From Fulvivirga marina (GTDB taxonomy: Bacteria; Bacteroidota; Bacteroidia; Cytophagales; Cyclobacteriaceae): 64,000 nucleotides of DNA. The stretch lies in the NCBI RefSeq assembly GCF_016775155.1, contig NZ_JAEUGD010000042.1, positions 62,001 to 126,000 of the forward strand, given 5' to 3'. Both the position numbers and the translations under genes were made by a program. This document shows, piece after piece, positions 35,261-46,413 of the stretch. Each line of letters opens with the position of its first letter. Position 1 is the first letter of the stretch. The notes beneath the pieces were generated by a model, which was given only the letters and a program-made list of their open reading frames with translations, ran no database searches and had not been told where the DNA came from.

Positions 35261-36079
35261 ATGTCTGTTCATAAATCCAATATAAAGAAAGTTACCACCC
35301 ACCAACTTCAGGAAATGAAAAATAGGGGGGAGAAAATTTCAATGCTTACAGCCTATGATTATTCGATGGCAAGAATATTAGACGGGGCCGGGATTGATGT
35401 GCTTTTGGTAGGTGATTCAGCCTCAAATGTTATGGCAGGTCATGAAACCACCTTGCCAATTACATTAGACCAGATGATCTATCATGCCACATCCGTTGTT
35501 AAAGCAGTTGAGAGGGCCTTTGTGATTGTAGATATACCTTTTGGTTCATATCAAGGGAACTCTTCGGAGGCGCTAAGGTCAGCAATTCGTATTATGAAAG
35601 AGTCCGGTGCACATGCAGTGAAAATGGAAGGAGGCAGTGAAATACAGGAGTCCGTAAAAAGGATACTAAGTGCAGGGGTTCCGGTAATGGGGCACCTCGG
35701 TTTGACACCGCAATCAATATTTAAATTTGGGACGTATGCTGTAAGAGCGAAGGAAGAAGAAGAAGCAAAAAAGTTGATTGAAGATGCCAAGTTGCTTGAA
35801 GAGTGTGGGTGTTTCTCAATAGTACTGGAAAAAATTCCTGCAGAGCTAGCCAAAAAAGTAGCAGAGGAAATTTCCATACCTGTCATTGGGATAGGTGCAG
35901 GCCCTCATGTTGATGGTCAGGTTTTAGTAATGCAAGACATGTTGGGTATTACAAAAGAATTCAAACCTAGGTTCTTACGTAGATACGCTGATCTGTATAC
36001 GGTAATCACTGATGCTGTAAGTAATTATATAGAAGACGTAAAAGCAAAGGATTTTCCAAACGAGGAAGAACAATATTAA
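35261..36079 (+). CDS. panB: 3-methyl-2-oxobutanoate hydroxymethyltransferase
   Basis: Transfers a hydroxymethyl group from 5,10-methylene-tetrahydrofolate to ketoisovalerate, giving ketopantoate, the first committed step of pantothenate synthesis. The 272-residue protein carries the family blocks [59 protein letters not shown], and [21 protein letters not shown]. The metal-binding Asp of VGDS and the Glu of KMEGG are present. It follows the histidine kinase by 14 bases on the same strand. Confidence 0.97.
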   Translation: MSVHKSNIKKVTTHQLQEMKNRGEKISMLTAYDYSMARILDGAGIDVLLVGDSASNVMAGHETTLPITLDQMIYHATSVVKAVERAFVIVDIPFGSYQGNSSEALRSAIRIMKESGAHAVKMEGGSEIQESVKRILSAGVPVMGHLGLTPQSIFKFGTYAVRAKEEEEAKKLIEDAKLLEECGCFSIVLEKIPAELAKKVAEEISIPVIGIGAGPHVDGQVLVMQDMLGITKEFKPRFLRRYADLYTVITDAVSNYIEDVKAKDFPNEEEQY

Positions 36080-36133
36080 TTTTTCTGCCTTTATTTGTTT
36101 CCTCAAATTAAACTTTAAAACAGAGGTAGTATT

Positions 36134-37948
36134 TTGAGCAGAGGAAGCCAGTTGATCTCATCTAAAATTATTAATTCCCTGAATCAGGCGATCAAATGGA
36201 TGCTTGGATCAGGGCTTTTTGTTACAAGCCTTTTAGCATTTATTAGTATTATAATTGAAGCAGGTTTTAAGCTTTCATTTCACCTTGTAGTGCTAATTCA
36301 TATTTGGTACTTCTTATGCGTTACGGTCTTTCTGCTTGTTATCCTTTCCCGGATAACAATGAAGCTTTTGGGATCTACAGAAAAGAGAAAAATACTGTAT
36401 TCCGAGTATTTCTTGTTTATAGTAGTAGTGGTGCTGCTTTTGATGAATATACTAATTCCTTCAGGGCAAGTCAGTGAAATTACATTTGTAAATGTTGTAA
36501 CTGATGTGGTCTTTCTGAGGTTCAGTGTTATTCTTCTGTTCATTATTGAGCTATCTAAAAAATCGCTTAAATTTCAGCGGCTTGACTTAAACCCAGCGCT
36601 TCTGTTTATTGGAAGTTTTTTGCTACTAATCTTGGTAGGAACGGCACTGCTTATGCTTCCGCGTGCTACTACAGAGCACCTTTCTATATTGGAGGCACTA
36701 TTTACATCTACAAGTGCGGTATGTGTTACCGGTTTAATAGTAGTTGATACAGCTACGCGTTTTACTCATTTTGGCCAGTTGATCATCCTTATACTCATCC
36801 AAGTCGGTGGCTTAGGCATAATGACCTTTACCACCTTTTTTGGATTTTTCTTTAAAGGAGCATCCAGTTATCAGAATACACTATTCATAAAGGAATTTAT
36901 TAATGAGAGCAAGCTTAGTGAAATACTACATACTATAGTTAAAGTTGTGGTAGTTACATTGCTTATAGAGGCTATTGGTGCTGGTTTTATCTATTTTTCC
37001 GTTGCAGATATTTTTGATACTTCACAAGCGATTTGGTATGCTGTTTTTCATTCTATTTCAGCTTTTTGTAATGCAGGATTTTCCACAATGAGTAACGGAC
37101 TTTACGAGCCAGTAATTAGGTTTCAGTATGGTATGCAGATGATTATTGCCGTATTAATATTTTTCGGTAGCATTGGTTTTCCTGTGATTTTTGATGTCTA
37201 TAAATCAATGAAGTATTATGTCGTAAATAAGTATATGTACCTTTTTAAAGGTAAGTCATATGCACACCGAGGCAGGCACCTTACCGTGCATACAAAAATG
37301 GTACTGGTTACTACAGCAGTACTTTTAGTTGTTGGATTTACAATCTATTATATTGCTGAATTTGATAACACATTGGAATCACTGCCATGGTACGGAAAAA
37401 TAGCAGGTGCTGTTTTTGGCGCTATAACACCACGTACCGCAGGGTTTAATACCGTGGATATGGCGTCACTTTCAGCGGTGGTAGTGTTAATTTATTTGTT
37501 TTTGATGTGGATAGGAGCTTCTCCAGGCTCAACAGGCGGGGGGTTGAAAACCACTACTTTTGCAGTAGCTATATTAAATGTTCTGAGTATTTCTAAACAG
37601 AAGGAAAGAATAGAAGTTTTTAGAAGAGAGATTACGAATGAGTCTGTCCGAAAAGCATTCTCAGTTGTTTTACTCTCTTTACTTGTTATTGGAACTTCTG
37701 TTGTTTTGGTGGCTTTATTTAACCCTGATATACCTTTGCTTTCGGTAATTTTTGAGTGTTTTTCAGCCTTCAGCACTGTTGGGCTTAGCTTAGGTATAAC
37801 CGGGGATTTAAGTGAGGCTAGCAAAGTCGTGCTTATAATTACAATGTTTTTAGGTAGAGTTGGTACTCTTACCTTGTTGGCAGCACTTATTGCTAGTGCA
37901 AAAACTCAGAGTTATAGGTACCCATCCGAAAGTGTTTTTGTAAGCTAA
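36134..37948 (+). CDS. trkH: TrkH-type potassium uptake channel subunit
   Basis: The membrane subunit of a K+ uptake system. The 604-residue protein contains four pore-loop repeats with glycine filter residues: TSAVCVTGLIV, ISAFCNAGFST, ITPRTAGFNTV and FSAFSTVGLSL. The SPGSTGGGLKTTTF block is also typical of TrkH/KtrB. An N-terminal extension of about four helices (residues 18-140) precedes the usual core. The start is TTG at 36134. It is followed 48 bases later by its gating partner. Confidence 0.94.
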   Translation: MSRGSQLISSKIINSLNQAIKWMLGSGLFVTSLLAFISIIIEAGFKLSFHLVVLIHIWYFLCVTVFLLVILSRITMKLLGSTEKRKILYSEYFLFIVVVVLLLMNILIPSGQVSEITFVNVVTDVVFLRFSVILLFIIELSKKSLKFQRLDLNPALLFIGSFLLLILVGTALLMLPRATTEHLSILEALFTSTSAVCVTGLIVVDTATRFTHFGQLIILILIQVGGLGIMTFTTFFGFFFKGASSYQNTLFIKEFINESKLSEILHTIVKVVVVTLLIEAIGAGFIYFSVADIFDTSQAIWYAVFHSISAFCNAGFSTMSNGLYEPVIRFQYGMQMIIAVLIFFGSIGFPVIFDVYKSMKYYVVNKYMYLFKGKSYAHRGRHLTVHTKMVLVTTAVLLVVGFTIYYIAEFDNTLESLPWYGKIAGAVFGAITPRTAGFNTVDMASLSAVVVLIYLFLMWIGASPGSTGGGLKTTTFAVAILNVLSISKQKERIEVFRREITNESVRKAFSVVLLSLLVIGTSVVLVALFNPDIPLLSVIFECFSAFSTVGLSLGITGDLSEASKVVLIITMFLGRVGTLTLLAALIASAKTQSYRYPSESVFVS

Positions 37949-37996
37949 GGACTGGTTGATATGACTTATGTTCGATTGTTTTAAAATTTTACCCAA

Positions 37997-38683
37997 ATGA
38001 AATATATAGTTATAGGTTTAGGAAACTTCGGTTCTACACTCTCCATTGCTCTGACAGAAATGGGGTTTGAGGTAATTGCTGTGGATAAGGATATGAAGAA
38101 AGTCAACGAATTTAAAGAGCAGATAACTCATACCATATGTTTGGATTCAGGCGATAAGGCTGCTATGGAAACCTTGCCGTTAAAGGATAGTGATGCTGTC
38201 GTCGTAGCTATTGGAGAAGATTTTGGAGCGTCAACGCTTTCAACCGCTATCTTAAAGCAGCTTGGGGCACGGAAAATTATTGGCAGAGCTATATCAGATT
38301 TACACCAGACGGTAATAGAGGCTATTGGGGTAGAGGAAATAATAAGACCTGAGGAAGAGTCAGCGAACCGTTTAGCCAAAAGATTTCAAATAAAAGGAGT
38401 AGTTGACTCTTTCGAAATATCAGAGGACTACAATATTATAGAGACTGAATTACCGGAGGAATATGTCAATAAAACAGTTCAGGAAACCAATTTCAGAGCT
38501 GAATTTAATTTGAATATTTTAACTATTATCCGCATGGTAAAAACGGAAAATATCATAGGCCAGCCTTCTTTAAAAAGAAAAGTGCTTGGGGTAGTTACAC
38601 CAAACACCATCTTCGAAAAGGGCGATATTCTTGTGCTGTTTGGTAATAATAAAGATATCAAGCGATGTCTGAACCCTGAATAA
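37997..38683 (+). CDS. trkA: TrkA/KtrA-type regulatory protein of potassium uptake
   Basis: Cytoplasmic RCK protein that gates the TrkH channel. The 228 residues comprise one RCK_N domain with the nucleotide-binding Rossmann motif GLGNFG at 7-12 and VIAVDKD, and one RCK_C domain from about 140. This is the single-RCK size of KtrA rather than the double form of E. coli TrkA. It lies just downstream of trkH. Its stop is one base from the convergent CAP-protein gene, with no terminator between them. Confidence 0.93.
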   Translation: MKYIVIGLGNFGSTLSIALTEMGFEVIAVDKDMKKVNEFKEQITHTICLDSGDKAAMETLPLKDSDAVVVAIGEDFGASTLSTAILKQLGARKIIGRAISDLHQTVIEAIGVEEIIRPEEESANRLAKRFQIKGVVDSFEISEDYNIIETELPEEYVNKTVQETNFRAEFNLNILTIIRMVKTENIIGQPSLKRKVLGVVTPNTIFEKGDILVLFGNNKDIKRCLNPE

Positions 38684-38684
38684 A

Positions 38685-39263
38685 TTAACGATCGTTGCAA
38701 ATGATAATCTGCGATTGGTCATCCTTTAGTTGACCAAACCATACAACTGCATACTCTTTATAGATTCCAATACCTATAGCATTCCATTCTGCCTGTTTCC
38801 ACATTCCTGAGTTGATTAAGAGAGGGTTGTGGCCAGGGCTTTTCTGCCACCCCTGAAGACCTTCTTCCGCATTGGCACCTACGGAACTGTAATAGGCAAT
38901 TTCATAGCCGGGGCTGTCATATGCGGCTATCTCTTTGGGCTTGTCCCACATGCATTTGGCCATTTTATGATCATTAGTGTAACAGCATGAACTCCACATA
39001 CCATTTTTAGACCAGCTGTGAGGGTTACATTCATTTGAAGGATCAAAATTGTAATAGTCAGATAAGTCTTTAGCATGAATTTGGGCGACCTTGGTTAATT
39101 TGGCGGAGAAAGGGATGGGTTTTAATTTCTTTTTAGCGCGGTATTCATTGATAATATTGTAAAGCTTTTGTTCTTCAGAACTTACACAAATGTCGGCAGT
39201 AGCACTCTCCTTCAGGCTTTCAGGAAAAAGGCTTAACATAAAAAATAGTAGTATGTGCATCAT
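38685..39263 (-). CDS. Secreted CAP-domain (SCP/PR1-like) protein, Cys-rich
   Basis: A 192-residue protein with an N-terminal hydrophobic signal (about 1-14). The CAP domain is recognisable from LYNIINEYRAKKKLKPI, AQIHAKDLSD, the Cys-rich stretch around NECNPHSW, WSSCCY and CMW, and SPGHNPLLINSGMWKQAEWNAIGIGIY. At least six cysteines suggest disulphides, in agreement with export. Bacterial CAP proteins have no general function; some are proteases or lipid binders. The gene is monocistronic and convergent with trkA. Confidence 0.85.
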   Translation of the reverse strand: MMHILLFFMLSLFPESLKESATADICVSSEEQKLYNIINEYRAKKKLKPIPFSAKLTKVAQIHAKDLSDYYNFDPSNECNPHSWSKNGMWSSCCYTNDHKMAKCMWDKPKEIAAYDSPGYEIAYYSSVGANAEEGLQGWQKSPGHNPLLINSGMWKQAEWNAIGIGIYKEYAVVWFGQLKDDQSQIIICNDR

Positions 39264-39366
39264 GGTACATAATATTTAAAAAGAATCAACGATAAAAACC
39301 CATTACTGGTTTATTTAATTCCATTTATATATTCATGAGCTTCAATTGCATAATGAATTTTGTTAA

Positions 39367-41631
<2,265 letters not shown>

Positions 41632-41650
41632 TTTTAAATATGCTCATAAT

Positions 41651-41686
41651 AAAAACGGCTGCTTACTTATGTAGGCAGCCGTTTTT
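41651..41686. terminator. Bidirectional terminator between icd and ribH
   Basis: AAAAACGGCTGC (41651-41662) pairs with GCAGCCGTTTTT (41675-41686), with further pairing inside and A/T tracts at both ends, between two convergent genes. Confidence 0.9.
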
Positions 41687-41709
41687 GTTGAGAGTTGCTT
41701 TATTGAAAA

Positions 41710-42186
41710 TTAAAAGCCGAGCATTTTAATGGCGGTGATTGCAGCTTCATCTCCTTTATTACCATGCTTACCGCCAGCCCGATCCAGAGCTTGTTGCTGG
41801 TTGTTTGGAGTAAGTACACCAAAAATAACTGGTTTATCATACTTTAAGCTCACATTAGTAATACCGTGAGCAACGGCACTACAAATAAAATCGAAGTGTT
41901 TAGTCTCTCCTTGAATGACACACCCAATACAAATAACCGCATCTATGTCTTCACGTTTGGCCATCCATTGAGCCGCTAGACTCAGCTCAAAGCTTCCTGG
42001 AACATCTTTTCTTATAATGTTTTCCTTGGTCACACCATTCTCTCTAAGTGTATTATAAGCTCCTTCATACATGGCTCCGGTAACCGCCTCATTCCACTCA
42101 GATACTACAATGGCAAATACCTTTGTATCAATATCTGGGAGGTGCTTTTTTGAAAATGCACTTAGGTTTTTATCTGCTGATGACAT
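41710..42186 (-). CDS. ribH: 6,7-dimethyl-8-ribityllumazine synthase
   Basis: Penultimate step of riboflavin synthesis, forming the lumazine from a pyrimidine and 3,4-dihydroxy-2-butanone 4-phosphate in a large capsid-like assembly. Motifs are VVSEWN, VPGSFELSLAAQ, AVICIGCVIQGETKHFDFIC and FGVLTPNNQQQALDRAGG with KHGNKGDEAA. I chose the second ATG (42184-42186; 158 residues); the frame also opens at 42207 (165 residues), which would leave almost no room for a promoter after the upstream terminator. No FMN riboswitch is seen. Confidence 0.93.
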   Translation of the reverse strand: MSSADKNLSAFSKKHLPDIDTKVFAIVVSEWNEAVTGAMYEGAYNTLRENGVTKENIIRKDVPGSFELSLAAQWMAKREDIDAVICIGCVIQGETKHFDFICSAVAHGITNVSLKYDKPVIFGVLTPNNQQQALDRAGGKHGNKGDEAAITAIKMLGF

Positions 42187-42210
42187 TATGTTATAATTAG
42201 AGTTCATTTA

Positions 42211-42249
42211 AAAATAAAAAAGGGATAAAGATTAAAACCTTATCCCTTT
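42211..42249 (-). terminator. Rho-independent terminator of the TPR membrane-protein gene
   Basis: On the minus strand AAAGGGATAA (42240-42249) pairs with TTATCCCTTT (42219-42228), followed by TTTTTATTTT. Confidence 0.85.
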
Positions 42250-42270
42250 AACAAATTTATTAATTTCATT

Positions 42271-42984
42271 TTAAGATGCTGACAGTGTTAATTTCGCCTT
42301 ATACTTTTTCGCAGTCTGAAATTCATTGGAGTCCCAATATTTGCTGATAATGGTACTATAGGCCTCTATAGCAGCTTCTTTATTATTGTTTTTTTCATGA
42401 GCAAGAGCTGCCTTTAATAAGTATCTCGGTGAAAAGTATTTGTTGGGCTTGTAGTCTGCAGCCTTTTTATAAAATGATGCAGCTTTTTCATAATCCCCTT
42501 TTTCCATATGCGCATCTCCAATCAGGCTATACGCTCTGGCTTGCACCAGTAAATCATCAGAACTAAAATCTTCAAGGTAAAGTATCGCGGACTCAAAATC
42601 CCCTTTTTTAAGATAGCTGGCACCGGCATAGAAATTTGCCAAGTTGGCGGCATCAGAAATACCATATTCCTCTACAATATCCAGAAAACCTAAGTTGTTA
42701 CCATCTCCATTTAAAGCTAAGTCCAAACTGTCTGACTCAAAATAATGTACAGCTTGAAACATTTCATTTTGGGCTTTGGTGTTCTGAGAACTTTTGTAGT
42801 ATTGGAACCCGAAGAAGCCTGCCACTATCAGAGCCAAAACTGCACCGACACCAAACACCATCCCCTTGTTTTGAGCTACAAATTCTTCTGTTTTTGAAAT
42901 CTGACCAGCTAAAGCTTCTGGATTTTCTAGAATATCAGTGTTGTGCTGTTCAGTAGTTTTTTTGTTTTTAACTGCCATCTGCAA
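42271..42984 (-). CDS. TPR-repeat inner-membrane protein (YfgM-like)
   Basis: A 237-residue protein with a cytoplasmic N-terminus, one transmembrane helix (about residues 40-62) and an exported C-terminal TPR region with repeats such as ANFYAGASYLKKGDFESAILYL and AHMEKGDYEKAASFYKKAADYKPN. The layout is like YfgM, an ancillary subunit of the Sec translocon/chaperone network in proteobacteria; the family in Bacteroidota is usually just called TPR protein. Start at the ATG giving MQMAVKNKK; the ATG two codons on is as good. It has its own terminator. Confidence 0.82.
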   Translation of the reverse strand: MQMAVKNKKTTEQHNTDILENPEALAGQISKTEEFVAQNKGMVFGVGAVLALIVAGFFGFQYYKSSQNTKAQNEMFQAVHYFESDSLDLALNGDGNNLGFLDIVEEYGISDAANLANFYAGASYLKKGDFESAILYLEDFSSDDLLVQARAYSLIGDAHMEKGDYEKAASFYKKAADYKPNKYFSPRYLLKAALAHEKNNNKEAAIEAYSTIISKYWDSNEFQTAKKYKAKLTLSAS

Positions 42985-43025
42985 TAATTTTAAGGCTGCA
43001 AAGCTAGTGATTACTTTATAAAGAA

Positions 43026-43054
43026 GAAACAGGATTTGCTAAAAATCCTGTTTC
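43026..43054 (-). terminator. Terminator of pdhA
   Basis: GAAACAGGATTT and AAATCCTGTTTC form a 12-bp stem with a 5-base loop just after the pdhA stop; on the minus strand it is followed by TTCTTTAT, a moderate T-rich tail. Confidence 0.75.
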
Positions 43055-43085
43055 GCATTAAGTTCTTTGGTTATTAAGCCAGGTT

Positions 43086-44120
43086 TCAGTCCTTAATGTA
43101 AGGATAGTCGCCTTGCGCATATACATCTTTAAATGCTTCTTCAGCGCTTGGGAAATCAGACTCTTCTGCGAATTTGACGCACTCAGCAACTTGATCTTTT
43201 ACCCTGGATTCAATTTCTGCAATATCATCTTCTGAAGCATATTTTTTATCCAGAAGAGTTTGCTTTACTTGCTCTATAGGGTCTTTCTGCTTGTAAGATT
43301 CTACTTCGTCTTTGGTTCGGTATTTGGCAGGGTCAGACATAGAGTGCCCTTTATATCTGTATGTTCTGAACTCCAGTAATGTTGGTCCATCGCCTTTTCT
43401 AGCGCGATCAGCTGCTTTTTCTACTGACTCATGAACAGCTTCCACTGACATGGCATCAACTGGTTCGGAGGGCATATCATAAGACTCCCCCAAAGTATAG
43501 AGGTCAGTTACATTAGATGTACGTTTTACAGAAGTTCCCATGGCATAACCATTGTTCTCAATAACAAAAATTACCGGAAGCTTCCAGGTCATTGCTAGGT
43601 TTAACGCCTCATGAAATGCTCCTTGTCTAACAGCACCATCACCCATGTAGCAGATACAAAGGTTATCTGTTTTACTATACTTTTCCGCAAAAGCAATTCC
43701 TGCACCGAGAGGTACTTGACCTCCTACAATACCATGACCTCCGTAGAAATGATGTTCCTTGTCAAATATATGCATAGAACCGCCTTTTCCTTTTGAAATG
43801 CCCGTCTCTTTAGCAAACAGTTCTGCCATAATTTTTTTAGGGTCCGAACCTAAAGCTATTGGATGTGCATGGTCGCGGTAAGCAGTTATATATTTGTCGC
43901 CTTCTTTCAATGCAGAAACTGCACCGGAAACACAAGCCTCTTGTCCTATATATAAGTGGCAAAAACCTTTAATTTTTTGCTGACCATAAAGCTGACCTGC
44001 TTTTTCTTCAAATCTTCTCATGAGTAACATGCTCTCAAACCATGTCAAATAAGTTTCTTTGGAAAACTTCGTTTTGGCAGAAGATTTAGATTTGGTCTTT
44101 TCTTTTATTGTACTTGCCAT
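43086..44120 (-). CDS. pdhA: Pyruvate dehydrogenase E1 component, alpha subunit
   Basis: The thiamine-diphosphate part of the pyruvate dehydrogenase complex, making acetyl-CoA. The 344-residue protein shows SMLLMRRFEEKAGQLYGQQKI, GFCHLYIGQEA, the ThDP motif GDGAVRQGAFHEALN ending in VIENNGYAMGTSV, and the phosphorylation-loop region TYRYKGHSMSDPAKYRT. The beta subunit (pdhB) is not next to it. The gene is divergent from recF and ends in its own terminator. A branched-chain 2-oxoacid E1 alpha is the alternative; length and the GFCHL block favour pyruvate. Confidence 0.95.
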   Translation of the reverse strand: MASTIKEKTKSKSSAKTKFSKETYLTWFESMLLMRRFEEKAGQLYGQQKIKGFCHLYIGQEACVSGAVSALKEGDKYITAYRDHAHPIALGSDPKKIMAELFAKETGISKGKGGSMHIFDKEHHFYGGHGIVGGQVPLGAGIAFAEKYSKTDNLCICYMGDGAVRQGAFHEALNLAMTWKLPVIFVIENNGYAMGTSVKRTSNVTDLYTLGESYDMPSEPVDAMSVEAVHESVEKAADRARKGDGPTLLEFRTYRYKGHSMSDPAKYRTKDEVESYKQKDPIEQVKQTLLDKKYASEDDIAEIESRVKDQVAECVKFAEESDFPSAEEAFKDVYAQGDYPYIKD

Positions 44121-44172
44121 AATGTTAATTTTGAACTCTTAACTGGACTGCGAAAATAAGTAAAAAAAGTTA

Positions 44173-45297
44173 ATGCACATTGAAAAATTAAGTTTGTTTA
44201 ATTTTAAGAACTATGAAGAGATAACACTTAATTTCTCAGAAAAAGTTAATTGCCTGGTGGGGGTTAACGGAACGGGGAAAACAAATATTCTTGATGCTAT
44301 TCATTACCTGTCATTGACAAAAAGCGCCTTCAATAGTATAGATAGTCAAAATATCAGGTTTGGAGAAAAGGTCTTCAGTATCAGAGCCGTTTTTAGTAAA
44401 GAGGGTAAACATAGTGAAGTTAGTTGCGGATTTCAGGAAGGAACAAAGAAGGCTTTTCGTATAGATAGGAAGGAATATGAAAGATTAAGCGAGCATATTG
44501 GAAAGTTTCCTGTTGTATTAATAGCCCCTAATGATGTTGATGTAATTCGTGAAGGTAGCGAGATTAGACGAAAGTTCTTCGATGCTATATTATGCCAAAT
44601 GGATAACCAGTATTTGGATAACCTGGTGAAGTATAATCAGTATCTGAGGCAAAGGAATAGTGCATTAAAGAAGTTCACTTTTACGGGTCGGGTAGATTAC
44701 GACCTTATTCATACTTATGATAGATCTTTGTTAGCTTTTGGGAAATCAATTTTTGAAAGAAGGAGTGAATTTATAAAAGATTATTTTTTACTGTTTCAGC
44801 GACACTATTCGTTATTATCGCAAAATAAAGAAAGTGTTACCATTATATATAAGTCAGAGGTTGGTGATGAGGCTTTTGAAGAAAATTTTAATTTAAATCT
44901 TAAAAAGGATTTAGCTTTGGAGAGAACATCCATGGGGGTTCATCGTGACGATTATAAACTTATGATAGAAGGAAAGCCTTTGAAAAAATTTGGTTCTCAA
45001 GGGCAGCAAAAGACATTTTTGGTGGCTTTGAAAATGGCCCATTTTGAAATAATCAAAGGGCTTAAAGGCTTTAAGCCTATTTTGTTGCTAGATGACATTT
45101 TTGATAAGCTTGATTCTTTTCGTATTAAGCAATTGGTCAGAATGATTGCAGATCAGACGTTTGGGCAAATTTTTATAACAGATGCTCGTGAAGAGCGAAC
45201 GAAAGAAATTTTAAAGGAGTTAAATATAGACGCCACTTTCTACCAAATAGATAAAGGCATCGTAAAGGAAGCGACACATGGAGAAGAAAAAATATAA
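44173..45297 (+). CDS. recF: DNA replication and repair protein RecF
   Basis: An SMC-like ATPase that loads RecA at single-strand gaps. The 374-residue protein has Walker A GVNGTGKT at residues 30-37, the signature block KKFGSQGQQKTFLVALKMA and Walker B PILLLDDIFDKLD. The N-terminal KLSLFNFKNYEE is typical. It overlaps the DciA-like gene by 20 bases and is divergent from pdhA. The usual neighbours dnaA/dnaN/gyrB are absent, as is common in this phylum. Confidence 0.95.
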   Translation: MHIEKLSLFNFKNYEEITLNFSEKVNCLVGVNGTGKTNILDAIHYLSLTKSAFNSIDSQNIRFGEKVFSIRAVFSKEGKHSEVSCGFQEGTKKAFRIDRKEYERLSEHIGKFPVVLIAPNDVDVIREGSEIRRKFFDAILCQMDNQYLDNLVKYNQYLRQRNSALKKFTFTGRVDYDLIHTYDRSLLAFGKSIFERRSEFIKDYFLLFQRHYSLLSQNKESVTIIYKSEVGDEAFEENFNLNLKKDLALERTSMGVHRDDYKLMIEGKPLKKFGSQGQQKTFLVALKMAHFEIIKGLKGFKPILLLDDIFDKLDSFRIKQLVRMIADQTFGQIFITDAREERTKEILKELNIDATFYQIDKGIVKEATHGEEKI

Positions 45298-45589
45298 CCT
45301 TCGCAAATCTGATATATCAACAGTAGGGGAAGCAATCAATGACCTGTTGGAAGGTTACCGCTTAAGAGGGCGGTTTGATGAGGCTAGGTTAGTATCATCC
45401 TGGGAACGTTTAATGGGTAAAACTATCGCTAATAGGACGGGAAAGATTTTTATCAAAAACAAAGTCCTTTTTGTGGAAATTAACTCTGCCCCATTAAAGC
45501 ATGAGCTTAATTTGTCAAAGACTAAGATCATTGATATTTTTGAGCGCGAAATTGGAAGGGAAGTAATAGGTGAGATTATTTTTCTATAG
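45278..45589 (+). CDS. DUF721/DciA-like protein
   Basis: A 103-residue protein with the core WERLMGKTIANRT (about 45-57) followed by VLFVEINSAPLKHEL, matching the DUF721 family, whose actinobacterial/proteobacterial relative DciA loads the replicative helicase. Position directly after recF, with a 20-base overlap, supports translational coupling and a replication/repair role. The ATG is chosen because it is the first in frame with the conserved start. Function in this phylum is an inference. Confidence 0.85.
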   Translation: MEKKKYNLRKSDISTVGEAINDLLEGYRLRGRFDEARLVSSWERLMGKTIANRTGKIFIKNKVLFVEINSAPLKHELNLSKTKIIDIFEREIGREVIGEIIFL

Positions 45590-45655
45590 AAAAAGGCCCG
45601 GAATATGCATTGAGGGCGGTTTTTTAAAAAAGTTTCATCTTTTTTTTTTAAAAGT

Positions 45656-45685
45656 TTGATTAAAAGAAAAAAGCGTATAATTTTG
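45656..45685 (+). promoter_or_regulatory. Promoter of the tRNA-Tyr/Gly/Thr-tuf unit
   Basis: TTG (45656-45658), 19 bases, then TAATTTTG (45678-45685): a full match to the Bacteroidota -33/-7 promoter, 72 bases before tRNA-Tyr and after a T-rich stretch. Confidence 0.7.
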
Positions 45686-45757
45686 CACTTCCTTTAAAGA
45701 AAACGACACGGGAAATGTCGGCAAATAAAGGGTAGTTCATTTGAATTTTGAAGCTTT

Positions 45758-45840
45758 GGGGGGATACCAAAGCGGCCAACTGGGACGGACTGTAAATCCG
45801 TTGTCTTATGACTTCGCAGGTTCGAATCCTGCTCCCCCCA
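45758..45840 (+). tRNA. tRNA-Tyr (GTA)
   Basis: Acceptor arm GGGGGGA pairs with TCCCCCC; anticodon loop CTGTAAA gives GTA; long variable arm (GTCTTATGAC) as expected for tRNA-Tyr; T-loop TTCGAAT. CCA is not encoded. Confidence 0.96.
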
Positions 45841-45913
45841 CATTTTTAATAGAGGGATTTTTTACGATAACTTAGCAAAATCGTAATTTTATCTTCTTAC
45901 TGTTAAGATATAA

Positions 45914-45986
45914 GCGGGAGTAGCTCAGTTGGTAGAGCGACAGCCTTCCAAGCTGTAGGTCGCGGGTTCGAACCTCGTCTCCCGCT
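45914..45986 (+). tRNA. tRNA-Gly (TCC)
   Basis: Acceptor GCGGGAG pairs with CTCCCGC; D-arm AGCTCAGTTGGTAGAGC; anticodon loop CTTCCAA gives TCC; T-loop TTCGAAC. 73 bases, no encoded CCA. Confidence 0.96.
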
Positions 45987-46082
45987 CAAAATTTTGAGTT
46001 TAAGGTTGATAAATAAGACCTTCATTGAAAAATGAAGGTGAAGAAGTTTACAACTTTAAGTTATGAACTTTGAACTTTTCTG

Positions 46083-46141
46083 ACCGAGATAGCTCAGGGA
46101 TAGAGCATCCTGAAAATATCAGGAGGTCGGGTGACCCGGCA
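46083..46141 (+). pseudogene. Degenerate tRNA-like sequence (tRNA-Thr relative)
   Basis: The first 28 bases, ACCGAGATAGCTCAGGGATA then GAGC, match the acceptor and D-arm of the tRNA-Thr that follows at 46172 almost exactly. An anticodon-like hairpin (TCCTG, loop AAAATAT, CAGGA) follows but lacks U33, the T-arm has no TTCGA loop and no 3' acceptor strand (TCTCGGT) is found downstream. It is most simply a decayed partial duplicate. Confidence 0.65.
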
Positions 46142-46171
46142 TACATAGTGCTCTGAAGCATAGCGGAATTA

Positions 46172-46243
46172 GCCGAGATAGCTCAGGGGTAGAGCGCTTC
46201 CTTGGTAAGGAAGAGGTCGGGGGTTCAAATCCCCTTCTTGGCT
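46172..46243 (+). tRNA. tRNA-Thr (GGT)
   Basis: Acceptor GCCGAGA pairs with TCTTGGC (one G-U); anticodon stem CTTCC/GGAAG with loop TTGGTAA gives GGT; T-loop TTCAAAT. The position 5' to tuf is typical. Confidence 0.95.
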
Positions 46244-46413
46244 CTAAGATATGATTAAATTTTCATATCGCAATAAAACGAGCTACAGGAGTTTAACAAA
46301 GAAAGAAAGGGTCATTACCGTAATGTGTACGGTACAATGAGCCTTATACTCATTTAAACGGTAAATAATTTTAATAACGAATATAATTTTAACTAAACTA
46401 GGGATTTTCAAAT

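Noticed and set aside
42187-42270. FMN riboswitch in front of ribH
   Set aside because: The space is under 90 bases and is mostly the terminator of the upstream gene; no RFN-type conserved segments are visible.
46083-46171. A fourth functional tRNA in the tuf leader
   Set aside because: No 3' acceptor strand, no TTCGA T-loop and no U33; kept only as a tRNA-like remnant.
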